Of a DNA stretch of 64,000 nt, positions 29,496 through 39,439 are shown piece after piece; the first letter of the stretch is position 1, and each line of letters starts with the position of its first letter. The stretch is from Lepidostoma basale (lineage: Eukaryota; Arthropoda; Insecta; Trichoptera; Lepidostomatidae). The stretch is taken from positions 1 through 64,000 of the forward strand of contig JAHDVF020000169.1 in the NCBI GenBank assembly GCA_022606425.2, read 5' to 3'. The translations under genes and the position numbers were made by a program. The notes under the pieces are model-generated. The model saw only the letters and a program-made list of their open reading frames with translations. It was not told where the DNA came from and did no database searches.

Positions 29496-29789
29496 TTAGT
29501 GGCAAAATACTGTAAAGAGTTTCTTTGAATCAATTAACGAATTTTATGATAATTTACTTCTCCAGTTTCTTACATTCAGCTAAGCCAGATCAGTCCGAAC
29601 ATTATCCATTAGATACTGTCTAGACCTCCCTAGAGGTCTTACTCCGAATGGTCTTGACGCGTATAGGGTTTTGATTACTCTGATCTATTCGGCTCAGAAT
29701 TCTTTACGAAATTCATGCTAGACGACCGTCTCTTGAGGTACTCGTTATAAGGAATTGCTGACTCGTTTAATATAATTATAATAATAATA

Positions 29790-29970
29790 TAAAAACTAAC
29801 TAACTAACTAACAGTAGGCAGAAGGAATTGACTGCCACAGTTTTCTTTCCTGACATATTTCTCTCGATTCCTGAACATTACTACATCGTGTCATGCACGC
29901 GCGTCGATTTCTCTGACCCCTCACATGGCCGACATTCAATATTTGATTTATTTGATCGTGCCACGTTTTC
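29790..29970 (-). pseudogene. Family 1 fragment, 3' part, interrupted by Jockey J1
   Basis: The tail complement TAACTAACTAACTAAC is at 29,794-29,812. The GACGGCGTGATGG end is deleted. The coding part reaches the KTWHDQINQI region at 29,970, where J1 is inserted; the rest continues at 30,599-30,712. Confidence 0.8.
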
Positions 29971-30598
29971 AAATCAAATCAAATCAGTTTATTTCATGAA
30001 CAGACATTACAAAAATTATTTTTAAGGCATCTTTTGAGAACAGGTAAAAAAATATATCATTTATAGTATACTACCAGAAACGCATGAGAGATGGTTGAAC
30101 ATTAGGAAGACAGGATACTCTCCAGAATTAAGAGTATTTGCCTTCTGAACGTACTTTCACTAACATGAAAGACGTCGATCTCTGAGGAGACCGCGTTCAG
30201 CAGACTAATTGCTATTCCCACCGGTGTCACCAGAGGCAGATTGGTTCTGGCGGCCAGTAGGTAAAACAACCTGTGCTGTCGCTGTCGGAGATATCTATCG
30301 GGGACAAAAAGCCGAACACCCTCCAGTACGGCCGAGTTCTCGAAGTATCCCCTAATTAAACTAAAAAAATGGGTAATAATATGTCCAGCTCTTCGAAGCT
30401 GTAGAGAATTGGTTCCGAGCATTCCCAAAAGAAATGCCGTGGGATAGAGCCACGGATAGCTACCATACTCCCTCATGTAGAGACCTCAGAATTTTATTCT
30501 GAACCCTCTCCAGCATAACGGAATATCTCGCCTCGTGAGGACTCCATATCACAGAACCACTTTCGAGTCTGCTCCGAACCAATGCGTTGTATAGGAAT
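29971..30598 (-). mobile_element. Jockey-like J1, 5'-truncated, inserted in family 1 with target duplication
   Basis: The minus strand ends at its 3' side in the ATTTG-type tail at 29,971-29,985. The 124-codon frame (30,102-30,476) reads REYGSYPWLYPTAFLLGM, RQRQHRLFYLLAARTNLPLV, SEIDVFHVSESTFRRQILL. It is flanked by CGTTTTC at 29,964-29,970 and 30,599-30,605, a target-site duplication confirmed by the continuity of family 1 across it. One base is lost near 30,480. Confidence 0.88.
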
Positions 30599-30712
30599 CG
30601 TTTTCCTCGGTCTTCCTCTATTTTTGGTTCCATTTACATCGTTAACATATAATTTTTTTACCATTCTTTCTTCATTCTTTCCTTCCATATGTCTAAACCA
30701 TCCAAACCATTA
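30599..30712 (-). pseudogene. Family 1 fragment, 5' continuation of the interrupted copy
   Basis: The minus strand reads ERMVKKLYVNDVNGTKNRGRPRKT in the correct frame to join 29,790-29,970 once J1 and one duplication copy are removed. Confidence 0.8.
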
Positions 30713-30724
30713 TATTATTAATAA

Positions 30725-31440
30725 TATAATGAATTGGATAAATTATAGAACGCCATTTTTATGAATTACTAAAGGGCGCTGTAAAAAATGCTTCGTTTTA
30801 TGAACTATTATAGTTAAAAAAATAAACATATTTAGTATGAGGGCTGCACCTAATGTAGTCGATCAACCCTTCCTATCAGGAAAGATTGATTTGAAAATGT
30901 TTTTGAGTCTCGATTTAAACTCTGACTGATTTTCAATGTATTTAATGATTGCTGGATTGCTCCAGGCTTAAGGGCCGGCTACCGCGAAGTCTCGGTCGCC
31001 AAAGTTTGTGCTAGAACAGTGTTTTGGCACAGTCAATCTACCGATCGCAGAAGACTTAGCTGATCGCAATGTAGACTGTCTGGCATTCAGGTTTTCGTTG
31101 ATACAGAGTTCAGATATACTCGTAAAAGCTGATGCCGATTCATACAACGCCTTAAAGATCGTTCAGCAGAGCTTGTATTGAATTCTTTCTGGACATTTCA
31201 GCCAGTGGAGCTCCTTAAGATGCTGTGGTATGTGACAATTCTTCGGTACACCCCTTATCAGTCGTGCTGCTGCATTGAATGCAGACGTTTTGTAGAACAC
31301 TTGATTATTTTTATATCTCCAATATCTGGCTGCAAAACTGAATCTGGGTCTCAGGATGATTCTAAGTATCCTATTCTCGAACCAGTAGATTTGTTTGTTT
31401 TTCTTTAATAATGATTGTTCATAACTCATAACCATATGAT
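30725..31440 (-). pseudogene. L2/CR1-like fragment with 3' UTR
   Basis: The minus strand has FNAAARLIRGVPKNCHIPQ, HLKELHWLKCPERIQYKL, ALYESASAFTS-like and CQTVYIAISxVFCDR-region pieces, the WSNPAIIKYIENQS segment, then the 3' UTR ending near 30,745 in CATAAAAATGGCG. The same 3' end occurs at 63,860-63,885. 31,300-31,440 carries a different upstream RT piece that may be from another copy. Confidence 0.75.
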
Positions 31441-31609
31441 TGACTTGACAACTGGCTTGTTGAAAATGTTATAAAAACGTAGCTTTATATTTCTTAAGAG
31501 GAGCTTTCACTTTAGATACGTTTTAAGAAAGGCTGCAGTTTAAAGGCCTTTTTGAACTTCGTGCTCTACTTGGCACGTAACCAATTAAAATCAGCAGGCA
31601 ATCTAAAAT

Positions 31610-31715
31610 GTTGTTTTATTACTCTAACGTTCTTATTGTTTCTTGAACAATAATGTTAAACTTCACTTTAAATAATTAATATGGAAAACGTCTGTTCTTA
31701 TATTATTCAATTGAT
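31610..31715 (-). repeat. Family D outer-arm fragment
   Basis: TTATTGTTTCTTGAACAATA, ATAATTAATATGGAAAACG and TCTGTTCTTATATTATTCAA match the outer D arm. The hammerhead-like centre is absent. Confidence 0.5.
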
Positions 31716-31960
31716 TTAACTGAAATCTCTCGATGAAGTTAATTTTAAATAATAATTAAATAAACCAATGGGTTATTTTATAACTACCTCCATATTTGTC
31801 TTTATTTCGACAGCAACCGGTTCCGCCAGGCTCGCTGGTATCGACAGGCTGGTCATGCCAGCGAGCCTAGCGAAACCGGTTGCTGTCGAAATAAATACAA
31901 ATATGGAAGAAATTATAAAAAAACATCATTTTATTTCATTATTATAGTATTATATTAATT
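31716..31960. repeat. Family B palindrome, compact
   Basis: The arms are joined with almost no spacer. Minus-strand motif at about 31,809-31,856: CTGTCGA, T, ACCAG-CGAGC-CTGGC, GGAACCGGTT. Plus-strand motif at about 31,849-31,882: GCCAGCGAGCCTAGC hairpin, GAAACCGGTT. Outer arms TTTATTTCGACAG and CTGTCGAAATAAA pair. Confidence 0.75.
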
Positions 31961-32009
31961 GAATGCTAATGTGGAATTCCATTGTAAAAACTTTGGAATT
32001 GAAAAACTA

Positions 32010-32225
32010 CGCTGTTTATGTTTCTCTTTTAAATTATTAAATATCTTTATACAATAAAATTATTAAACACGACAATGTTTCGGAGATGACCTATGTACAT
32101 CCTCAGGTGTAAAAATTTTAGTGTTTTATATTTACACCTGAGGATGATGATCACCTCCAAAACATTGTCGTTTTAATATATTTATTGTATAAAGATATTT
32201 AATAAATTAAAGGAGGAACATAGAC
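32010..32225. repeat. Family F palindrome
   Basis: Two inverted arms join at TTTTAGTGTTTTATA (about 32,117). Outer sequences TATTAAATATCTTTATACAA and TTGTATAAAGATATTTAATA are exact complements. Each arm holds a hammerhead-like motif with core CTGAGGA. Confidence 0.8.
32069..32110 (-). ncRNA. Hammerhead-like ribozyme motif, family F, 3-base stem III loop
   Basis: On the minus strand: CTGAGGA (32,100-32,106), one extra T, an imperfect hairpin (GTACATAGGTCATCTCC region), GAAA (32,078-32,081), then CATTGTC, giving a 2-bp stem III with loop ATT and a predicted cut after GTC (32,071-32,073). The mirror motif on the plus strand (32,138-32,169) has AAAA in place of GAAA. Confidence 0.5.
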
Positions 32226-32254
32226 AGCGCTATATATCAATTCCAATGTTATCT

Positions 32255-32375
32255 TTTCATTTTATTATTATAGTTTATAGGGATGACATGTTTCAACTTT
32301 CTAATACATTATCTTATGTGGACATTGGATAATGTTTTAGAAAGGCGAAACACGTCGAGTACTTTAAATATTTAT
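32255..32375. repeat. Family D palindrome
   Basis: GGATGACATGTTTCAACTTT and GATAATGTTTTAGAAAGGCG, AAACACGTCGAG pair around ATTATCTTATGTGGACATTG. Confidence 0.6.
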
Positions 32376-32379
32376 ATCA

Positions 32380-32715
32380 TTTTTATCTTCTTCTTCTTTA
32401 ACAGCCGTTGTCGTCCACTGCTGGACATAGGCCTCCCCCATACTTCTCCATGTATGACATGTCATACGGGGGGTGATTGGCATTACAACGCCACGCTTGC
32501 CAGATGGGTTGGCGAGGTGTCCTTCCACGTTAGCCTATGCAGCAATATTATCCACCGAGGTTATTCACATTCGATCTCTAACATTTCGCATAGTTTCTAG
32601 GGGAGACCAAAGTCGAGGAGGTACTTGGGATCAGATCAATCCTCCAGCGTAGCGTGGCCACGGTGATGGCCATGCACCGCCCGAAGAGTCAATAGGATCC
32701 CCCTTACTCCCCCGC
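32380..32715 (-). mobile_element. Non-LTR retroposon 3' region, family not assigned
   Basis: It starts with a CTTCTTCTTC run (complement of an AAG tail), then GTCGTCCACTGCTGGACATA, GGCCTCCCCCATACTTCTCC, a phrase common at the 3' end of insect LINEs. It reaches CCGCCCGAAGAGTCAATAGG. No reverse transcriptase motifs are included. Confidence 0.65.
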
Positions 32716-33055
32716 TATAAAAATTGAATGTCACTTTCAAGTACATATTTTTAATAGCTGATTTATTAAAAGCCCGAATGCTTAACAATAATAATTATTG
32801 CGCCCCTCTGAAAATAAATTTTTGAATGAAAGTTTGAAGTGCGATTTGAAGTGGTGAAATCAATCAAATTAATTCACCGCCACGTGCCGGCCCTGAATGA
32901 CAGTCCGCACACAATAGCTTGCAATTACCATTTTAAACGAACCGAGTTCGCATTATGTGATTTAACAACACCCATGCTGCAGTATCGTAAATGAACATTT
33001 TTTTTGCATAATGCCAATGCATTTTCTTTAACCATAATATTTTCAAATATTATAA
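32716..33055. other. Unassigned AT-rich stretch
   Basis: No coding or repeat match is seen. Confidence 0.4.
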
Positions 33056-33730
33056 TGAAAGATATATGAAAGAAGAATAAATGCAGTAGAAATGAGATCA
33101 CTTAGACCAGTGGTTCCCAAAGTGGTCTATATAGACCCCCAGGGGTCAACGACAATTGTGAAAATAATTGGGGGTCCATGAGATTTAAATGGGGGTCCAC
33201 GAGATGATTCAATTAAATTGAAGCCGAATATTAAACGCAAAACGAATATCTAAATCTTTTCTTTATCACATTTAAATATCATACATTCGATTTCCCGAAA
33301 TGACCTAAAAAACGGAAAATTTTTCTAAAAAGGTGGCCAAAGATTTTGGTAGTCCGATTTCCCCAAATGAGCTTAAAAAAATCAAAAAAATATGTGCCCT
33401 GAAAAATCAATTTTAAAATCAGGGGATCTACACAAAATAGAAAAAATCGGCAAGGGGTCTACGGGACAAAAAGGTTTTAGAACCTCTGACTTAGATGAAC
33501 GTGTGGAAAATCTATGTATGATAGAGTGTCGAATGAAAATATAAGAAGTGAAAGCGTTGCGAATGAATATGTTATGAACTAAATAATTTAAAAAATATTA
33601 AGAAAGTTTGGACACGTGGAATGAGTAATTGAAGAAAGAATATTAACGATGTATATGGAACAAGAAATACAGGAGGACCAAGGAAAACGTGGCACATCAA
33701 TAAATCAAATATTGAATTTCGGCCACGTGA
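33056..33730 (+). pseudogene. Family 1 fragment interrupted by a hAT-like MITE
   Basis: Before the MITE: ERRINAVEMRSLR. After it: RMNVWKIYV, DRVSNENIRSESVANE, KFGHVE, TRNTGGPRKTWH, INQILNFGHV. The reading is continuous once the MITE and one copy of the 8-bp duplication are removed, apart from older indels. The 3' end beyond GHV is missing. Confidence 0.82.
33108..33488. mobile_element. hAT-like MITE with 8-bp target duplication
   Basis: The ends are CAGTGGTTCCCAAAG and (complement) CAGAGGTTCTAAAACC, typical of hAT-type termini. The flanks are ACTTAGAC (33,100-33,107) and ACTTAGAT (33,489-33,496), an 8-bp duplication with one mismatch. The interior has no ORF. Confidence 0.85.
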
Positions 33731-33884
33731 TTTTCTTATTTAAAATGGATGGCCTAGCTGAAGGCAAAGGTCATGGGTACGCAATACTAACATTTGTCTA
33801 GAATAGAAGGTAAAGATGATATTTATCGTTAAATTGAGGTGTTTGCTTATGAAATTATGAAGTTCCGTGTAGTGTGTTAGATAA

Positions 33885-33985
33885 TTTTTCACTCCTTGGA
33901 CTCTCTTGAAATTAGACGTACTCTTAATGATATGATATCCCTTCATACAATTATTCACTTTAAAATGGGCAACAACAAAAAATGG
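33885..33985 (+). pseudogene. Jockey-like J2 fragment
   Basis: IFHSLDSLEIRRTLNDMISL and HTIIHFKMG on the plus strand match 1,650-1,725. It abuts the long palindrome that follows. Confidence 0.65.
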
Positions 33986-34009
33986 GTCCATCTCGATATG
34001 CGAGATAAC

Positions 34010-35185
34010 AATCTGGAAACTAGTACACACCTTCATTTTGGTGTTTTTAAGTTGTCTCAAAAATCATTTAAAATTTAATAACTGGGTCGTGAGTTATTCA
34101 AGGTCAAAGGTCACAATAATCGTTTATTCGTAATTATCTAGGTTTATATAGCTATAATGATGTTAATTTTTAAATAATTATAGATCATAACATTTGCAAC
34201 AAATTTTGTTCAAAACATTTTTTCATGCGCTTAACCGTTTTTGAGATAGAAGGCGGAGAACGCGCAGTACTCAGCCATACGTACTGTAATGCAAGGTCAA
34301 CTGTGAATCTCGCTGATTAATACCTTGTATAAAGTTATTAAATTATTAAAATAACATTAACCCTTACCACTCCTTTGTCGAATGCCAGCCGACATCGTAA
34401 TATGTACGCTACAACTCAGTTGTCGGCTGGCGGCCGATAAGGTAAGACTTGCGCGCGCGGTGTATTTTCGCGCGCAAAACTTGACTTTCTTGTGATTATT
34501 CGTTAAAAAAACATTTAATTTCACGTTTAATAAGATTTTTACTGTTTTCCGTTATTATTTTCCTATAAAATAATTCTTGCAAATTCATATAACCTAAAAT
34601 GGCGGGAACTTTGCGTGATACGTCATGCAGAGGAGCGATTAGAGTTCAAGCCCCACTTCATTGCAAAACTGGTCAAAGGTTCTAAAGACTGTACTGTGTG
34701 CAGTTACAGAATGATTCCAGGGGTAGACGGGAGGTTTTGTGAGACCTTTTCCAGAAAACCTGGTCTCCATCCTGGAGATTCTTTTAAAAAGTACCATTCT
34801 ATGCAAAACTATAAGTAGTCCATAATGTTTTTAGTAAATTGTTTTTTATTTGAAGAATAAATCATTACAAATGAATTTTTAACGATTTTTTTTTGTTACT
34901 GCCTATCAATAAAAATATTTTGACATTATTTAAATTAGAGTTGGCTTACAAACAATATCAAAAAATAATGGAGTAAGGGTTAAAAATGTTCGGAACAAAA
35001 TTTGGCGCAAATTTTATGCTCTACAATTTTTATTAAAAGGTTAACATCATTGGAGCTATAGAAACCTTGATAATCGCCTAAAACTATTTTTGTGAATAAC
35101 CCACGACCCAGTCACTAAATTTTAGATGATTTTTTAGACAACTTTAAGAACGCCAAAATAAAGGTCTTTACAAGTTTCCAGCTTG
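34010..35185. mobile_element. Long fold-back element split by a piggyBac insertion
   Basis: 34,012-34,225 and 34,984-35,182 are inverted copies of about 200 bp: AACTGGGTCGTGAGTTATTC versus the complement of GAATAACCCACGACCCAGT; TATATAGCTATAATGATGTT versus the complement of AACATCATTGGAGCTATAGA. Identity is roughly 80% by eye. Without the piggyBac the element would be about 550 bp. No target duplication was identified. Confidence 0.75.
34361..34979 (+). mobile_element. Non-autonomous piggyBac element with C-terminal transposase remnant
   Basis: The flanks are TTAA at 34,357-34,360 and 34,980-34,983, the piggyBac target. The terminal inverted repeats are CCCTTAC-CTCC and (complement) CCCTTACTCC. 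A subterminal inverted repeat CCAGCCGACA/TGTCGGCTGG lies at 34,388-34,437. At 34,600-34,815 the plus strand encodes CTVCSYR, RFCETFSRKPGLHPGDSF, KKYHSM, matching the cysteine-rich C-terminal domain of piggyBac transposases. The catalytic domain is deleted. Confidence 0.88.
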
Positions 35186-35189
35186 CTAT

Positions 35190-35738
35190 TTTACATTTCT
35201 AGGTAAAATGCTAATTTGACTGGACTACTACCCCTATGTCTCGCACAAGACACACTGCGAGCCACGTGGTCTATCTTCCTGTGTATCGCACTAACTACGC
35301 TCAGAGCGCGGCAATGTATTGAATTTGCGACAACTAAAATAAGCATTTTGTATACATGGATGTTTTCGTACGTTGTATTTTGCGTACGTTGTATTTAGTC
35401 AACGACCTTAGCAGAGCTCATGTCTGGCTCGCGTTGGTTCTGCTAAGAGCGCCTTAGTGCTCACAATGATTGGAATTATAATAGTTTAGCACCCGGTACA
35501 ATGGTGTCGGTAAATCGGTGATCGGAGCCAAATTATTTTAGGGGGCCCTCCCCCCACCCTACCGCCGGCCCTGCTTGATCGCGAGTGGCGGGAAACGTAA
35601 CTACCCTTACGCACTGAGGAGTGTTGCCAGGCCACCATACATATTTACATTATTTTTTTGTACAAATACAACTTTACACAAAATAATACAAATTTAAACA
35701 CTTATAAGTAATTCCATCTTGAACAATAATTTTAATTC
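35190..35738. other. Unassigned stretch
   Basis: No family is recognised. GGCCCTCCCCCCACCCTACC near 35,543 and GTGTTGCCAGGCCACC near 35,621 may belong to an unidentified repeat, with a loose echo at 38,290. Confidence 0.35.
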
Positions 35739-35930
35739 TTTCCATGTTCGCCATACTTTATGTTGTAGATGTTTATATTTTTCTTTTTTTATATATTAAT
35801 TGTACTTTGTATACAACACAAACTTTTTAAAGAAATTAAAATTAAATATTAAACATGTTTCCGACAACCTGGTCCTTCCTCAGTGATATTATATAGATAT
35901 TCAAAATATTATAATAAAAAAGCTAGAATG

Positions 35931-36435
35931 GCAGTGCACAATGGTGTTCTTCTACCGACCCTTATATATGGAAGCAAAATATGGAACTGCCAAAAGAAGG
36001 ATGAAAGTATAATAAATGCAGTTTAAATGAGATCTCTTAGAAGAATGGGTGTTACTCTGTGTATGATAGAGTGCCGAATGAAAATATAAGAAGTGAATGC
36101 GGTGTGAATGATGGTGTCATGAACAAAATAATGAAAGGATCATTAAGATGGTTTGGCCATATTGAAATAATGAATGAAGAAAGAATGGTAAAAAAATTAT
36201 ATGTTAATGATGTAAATGGAACCAGAAATAGAGGAAGACCGAGGAAAACGTGGCACGATCAAATAAATCAAATATTGAATGTCGGCCATGTGAGGAGTCA
36301 GAGAAATCGACGCGCGTGCATGACACGATGTATGAATCTTGAGGAAGTGAGAGAAATATGTCAGTAAAGAAAAGTGTGGCAGTCCATTCTTCCTGCCTCG
36401 GGGAGACGGCGTGATGGTTAGTTAGTTAGTTAGTT
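35931..36435 (+). pseudogene. Family 1 retrotransposon, 5'-truncated, with target duplication
   Basis: Plus strand: ARMAVHNGVLLPTLIYGSKI, WNCQKKDESIINAV, YDRVPNENIRSECGVNDGV, GSLRWFGHIEIMNEERM, RGRPRKTWHDQINQILNVGH, ACMTRCMNLEEVREIC. The frame 36,059-36,367 is open. The 3' end is TTAGTTAGTTAG at about 36,419. TTCAAAATATTATAA occurs on both sides (about 35,920-35,934 and 36,434-36,448). Confidence 0.85.
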
Positions 36436-36453
36436 CAAAATATTATAAAATTG

Positions 36454-36499
36454 TTAACATGATCTGACAGATGTTATAACATCTGTCAGATCATGTTAA
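36454..36499. repeat. Perfect 46-bp palindrome
   Basis: Arms of 20 bases (TTAACATGATCTGACAGATG and its exact complement) meet at TTATAA. It lies at the centre of the family C palindrome. Confidence 0.95.
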
Positions 36500-36654
36500 T
36501 ATTTTTATAATATTTTAAATATGTATCTTTATAATATGTATCACTGAAGGACTGTCTGTCCGAAACATGTCTTTTTAATTTTATTTTTTTAATGTAAGTG
36601 TTGTTTATAAAAAGTACAATATATAAAAAAAGAGAAATATTAGTTAATTAAATT

Positions 36655-36832
36655 TTACAAGTCAATTAAATTTTAAAGGTAGGTCATGTTAAAAGTTGAA
36701 AGAATCGACGTGCGTGTATGACTTGCTGTATGAATGTGGAGGAAGATCGAGAGGTGTGTCAGGATAGAGTAATGTGGTGTTTCGTTCTCACTGCCTACTC
36801 TTTAGGGGAACTGGCGTGATAGTTTGTTGTTC
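36655..36832 (+). pseudogene. Family 1 fragment, terminal part
   Basis: LKVGHVKS-KNRRACMTCCMN and the GTGTCAGGATAGAGTAATG region, then CTGCCTACTCTTTAGGGGAA and GGCGTGATAGTTTG. The tail is short. Confidence 0.7.
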
Positions 36833-36954
36833 TCGTTGTAAAATACTTGTCAATTATAATAAAATCATATGTAAATTTTAATTTATTGGTAAAAATTCAT
36901 TTTAATAATAAAAACAAAAGTAAAAATGTACACAAAATTGCTTTATTATTATAT

Positions 36955-37095
36955 ATTTATTGTTTTTCCACTTGTGTTTAACGGCGACTGGTTTCAGGCA
37001 GCTTACTGCTATCTTCTGGTGAACCGAAACAGAAAATGGCAGCAACCTGCCGAAACCGGTCGACGTTAAACACAAGTGGAAGCACACTAAATATA
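36955..37095. repeat. Family E palindrome
   Basis: Left arm (minus): CAGAAGA, T, GCAG-TAAG-CTGC, TGAAACCAGTCG. Right arm (plus): hairpin GGCAG-CAAC-CTGCC, GAAACCGGTCGACG. GTTTAACGGCGAC and GTCGACGTTAAAC form the outer stem. Confidence 0.65.
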
Positions 37096-37480
37096 TAATA
37101 ATTAAATAAGACGATGTTTTTTCACTACTTCCGGTTTCACCAGGCTCGCTGACATCGACGGACTGGTGACAATATTGTAAACTTAGTCCTTTATATACAC
37201 ACAGATCTGGAGTGGTAAACATGATTCTGTACAAAAATAATCTTTAAATATTTATAAAATTTACTGAATTTTAATTTACTGTATTTAAAAATATTCATAT
37301 TCAATACAATGAATTTTAGATTTTATTATCACTTACGTATTCATATATAACGTTTTTAAAAAATGGTCATTTTGTTATTATTATTATTATTGAATTTAAA
37401 TATAATATATGTTATAATTCTTGGTCCATAAAGTTGGCATCGCTTTATTCGATTATCAAGCGAATCGGCTATTTCGGTTG
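37096..37480 (-). repeat. Family B single arm with spacer
   Basis: The minus-strand motif at about 37,131-37,170 reads CCGTCGA, T, GTCAG-CGAGC-CTGGT, GAAACCGG. The sequence beyond 37,260 continues into what is the spacer of the copy at 5,283-6,055, showing the spacer belongs to the element. Confidence 0.7.
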
Positions 37481-37619
37481 TAAAACAATTTTTCCACAGT
37501 AATCGATTCCAGGAATATTTTTTATTAATTTATGATACTCGTATATTGGGTATAACAAAGGGGAGTAAGCAAACAGTAATTGGTCATTAAAAACTACTTG
37601 GTCAGGGGTGTTGTATTTT

Positions 37620-38005
37620 CATCTTCTTCGATGGCCCTACAGCCCATATCGAGCCTTAGCCTCCAGTATTCTTCGCCTCCAACTCCTCCTGTCCTCCGCT
37701 TTGACCCGCCAATCTGACACGTCAGTAACAATTTCGCCCCATCTCCTACCATCGCAGCCTTAGTAGTCCAATTTGTCTTCTATCACCTGGGTGCCACTCC
37801 AGCAAACTTTTTGAGGTTCGCGATGACGGCATCCTCTGCACGTGACTGGCCCATCTCAGTCTATTCAGTCTGAACTTTGTAAATATGGTAGAGCGCGTCA
37901 TTACGCCGCACTCTCCAGCCTTCACCGTCATTCACAGGTCCCGGAATTCTGCGCAGCACCCTTCTCTCAAAAGTATCCAGTCGCTCTGCGGATTTCGCTG
38001 TTAGG
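37620..38005 (-). pseudogene. Non-LTR family S, C-terminal fragment
   Basis: Minus strand: SAERLDTFERRVLRRIPGPV, NDALYHIYK, then LRWASHVQRMPSSRTSKSLL. LRW-HV-RM is the usual tail of several LINE families. Short and frameshifted. Confidence 0.7.
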
Positions 38006-38082
38006 GGTGTTGTATTTTAGCCTATTTATATTATATAAAATTGCAGCCTATTTATTTATAATATATTAAATAAAATATTATA

Positions 38083-38222
38083 GAAAAATCCACCAGAGAA
38101 GGCAACGGGAAACCACTCTGGTCACCTTTTCCCAGGAATCACTATGGCGAATAACTTTGCTGTAGTGATCGCCAACGTTGGGAGGACCTGACATGGCACC
38201 AAAAGAAGAAGAATAATATAAT
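38083..38222 (+). mobile_element. Retroposon 3' end with AAG tail
   Basis: ACCAGAGAAGGCAACGGGAA, ACCACTCTGGTCACC and GTAGTGATCGCCAACGTTGG run to CACCAAAAGAAGAAGAA. It has the look of a LINE or SINE 3' terminus; no ORF. Confidence 0.6.
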
Positions 38223-38604
38223 AATTAAGAAATTTTGAATATTTTTTTTGTTTTCATTATTTAAAATCATGTAAAATAAAATATTTAAACGGCTAGCCTG
38301 GCAGCACTCGGTCTATTCTCTTTCCTTTTTTATCGTTGAGCGGGGCGTATAACTACATCCCTCGCACACCGAGACTCTTTGCACGCCGCGAGGATATTTT
38401 GCATACATTATTTATTCATTTTCGTACGAATGTGGTATTGTAGAAGTGTTATAGATATATTTATTGATGTTATTTCCATATGAAATGGAACCGCGCGTTG
38501 TACTAGTATGAAATACCGAAAAACTTCTTACTCCCTCCCTTAAATGTACAGCCCATGATCAAATTATTACGACCAAATTAGGAATCATCAATTTTAGTTA
38601 CATA

Positions 38605-38859
38605 TCGCACGCTTAATAGTAAACTGACCGATTATAGTTTAGGTCATAATTGAATTAACATTAGACAGAGGCTTGTGTTAACGCAATCCATTTATTTTTC
38701 ACAATGTTAACGCTATCCATCGTAGTACGATAATCTTTCACAATGTTAACGCCATCCATTCGTACGTGTTTTTCGACTGTTTTTGTTAAAACACCGACTC
38801 ATGTCAGATTGAGCAAAACTTGCTTTTTGAGTTAAGCCAGTGTTCTATTAAGCGTGCGA
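38605..38859. mobile_element. 255-bp MITE flanked by TA
   Basis: Terminal inverted repeats TCGCACGCTTAATAG...CTATTAAGCGTGCGA continue for about 26 bp with few mismatches. TA lies at 38,603-38,604 and 38,860-38,861. Inside, CACAATGTTAACGC-ATCCAT occurs twice (about 38,700 and 38,740). Probably a Tc1/mariner-type MITE; no ORF. Confidence 0.8.
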
Positions 38860-38937
38860 TATATTATTTGTACGTGTTTCATAACAAATGCTAAATATAA
38901 TATATAGCAAAAGTTACCCTCAACTTTAAGCATCATA

Positions 38938-39090
38938 ATTAAATAGTCCATTGTTTTGTCCGAAACACTATGATACCTAAACATTTTAAACTGTTAATGA
39001 ATAAACTTTGTTTTTTGTATCACAATCGTATTTTATTTTACATGACAGATGTTTCATCTACCAATGTTGACATCATCAGGTGTTACAGTA
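38938..39090 (-). repeat. Family A repeat
   Basis: The outer end AATAGTCCATTGTTTTGTCC, then TTTTGTATCACAATCGTATT. The minus-strand hammerhead-like motif at 39,042-39,083: CTGATGA (39,073-39,079), T, GTCAACATTGGTAGAT hairpin, GAAA, ACATCTGTC. The core is intact. The second arm is missing. Confidence 0.65.
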
Positions 39091-39109
39091 ATATATCAAA
39101 TGTCAAATT

Positions 39110-39255
39110 TTCGTGATTTTTCGAATCTTTATGTGTACCTATTTGTTCCTATGTCAATTTGAATAATTTCTTTGATATTATAATTTTGAAGTTCTCGCTG
39201 AAATTGTGTTAGGTACTTAAATATTTTAATAAAAAGAACGGTTGGTTACTATTAA
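39110..39255 (+). repeat. Dispersed repeat Q
   Basis: TTTGAATAATTTCTTTGATA, TTTTGAAGTTCTCGCTGA and AAAAGAACGGTTGG match 15,735-15,875. Confidence 0.55.
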
Positions 39256-39439
39256 TAGGAGAAAATATTATAGGTGGAAAATATAACAATAAAATAATAT
39301 TAATAATAATAAGGAACAATTACACATAGTATAGAGTCAAAAACGATGAAACATAGTCAATTAAAAACGACAAACAATAACAGGAAGTACATAGATTTCA
39401 TTAATAGGAAAGGTGACAAAAGTTAAAGGTAGTATTACT

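Larger units (their letters stand above)
35740..36645. repeat. Family C palindrome with a family 1 copy inserted in its centre
   Basis: Left arm 35,740-35,930: the minus strand carries CTGAGGA, A, GGAC-CAGGTT-GTC(C), GGAAACATGTT. Right arm 36,436-36,645: the plus strand carries CTGAAGGACTGTCTGTCC, GAAACATGTC, with a 3-base core deletion. The family 1 copy lies between near-identical TTCAAAATATTATAA sequences. Confidence 0.8.
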
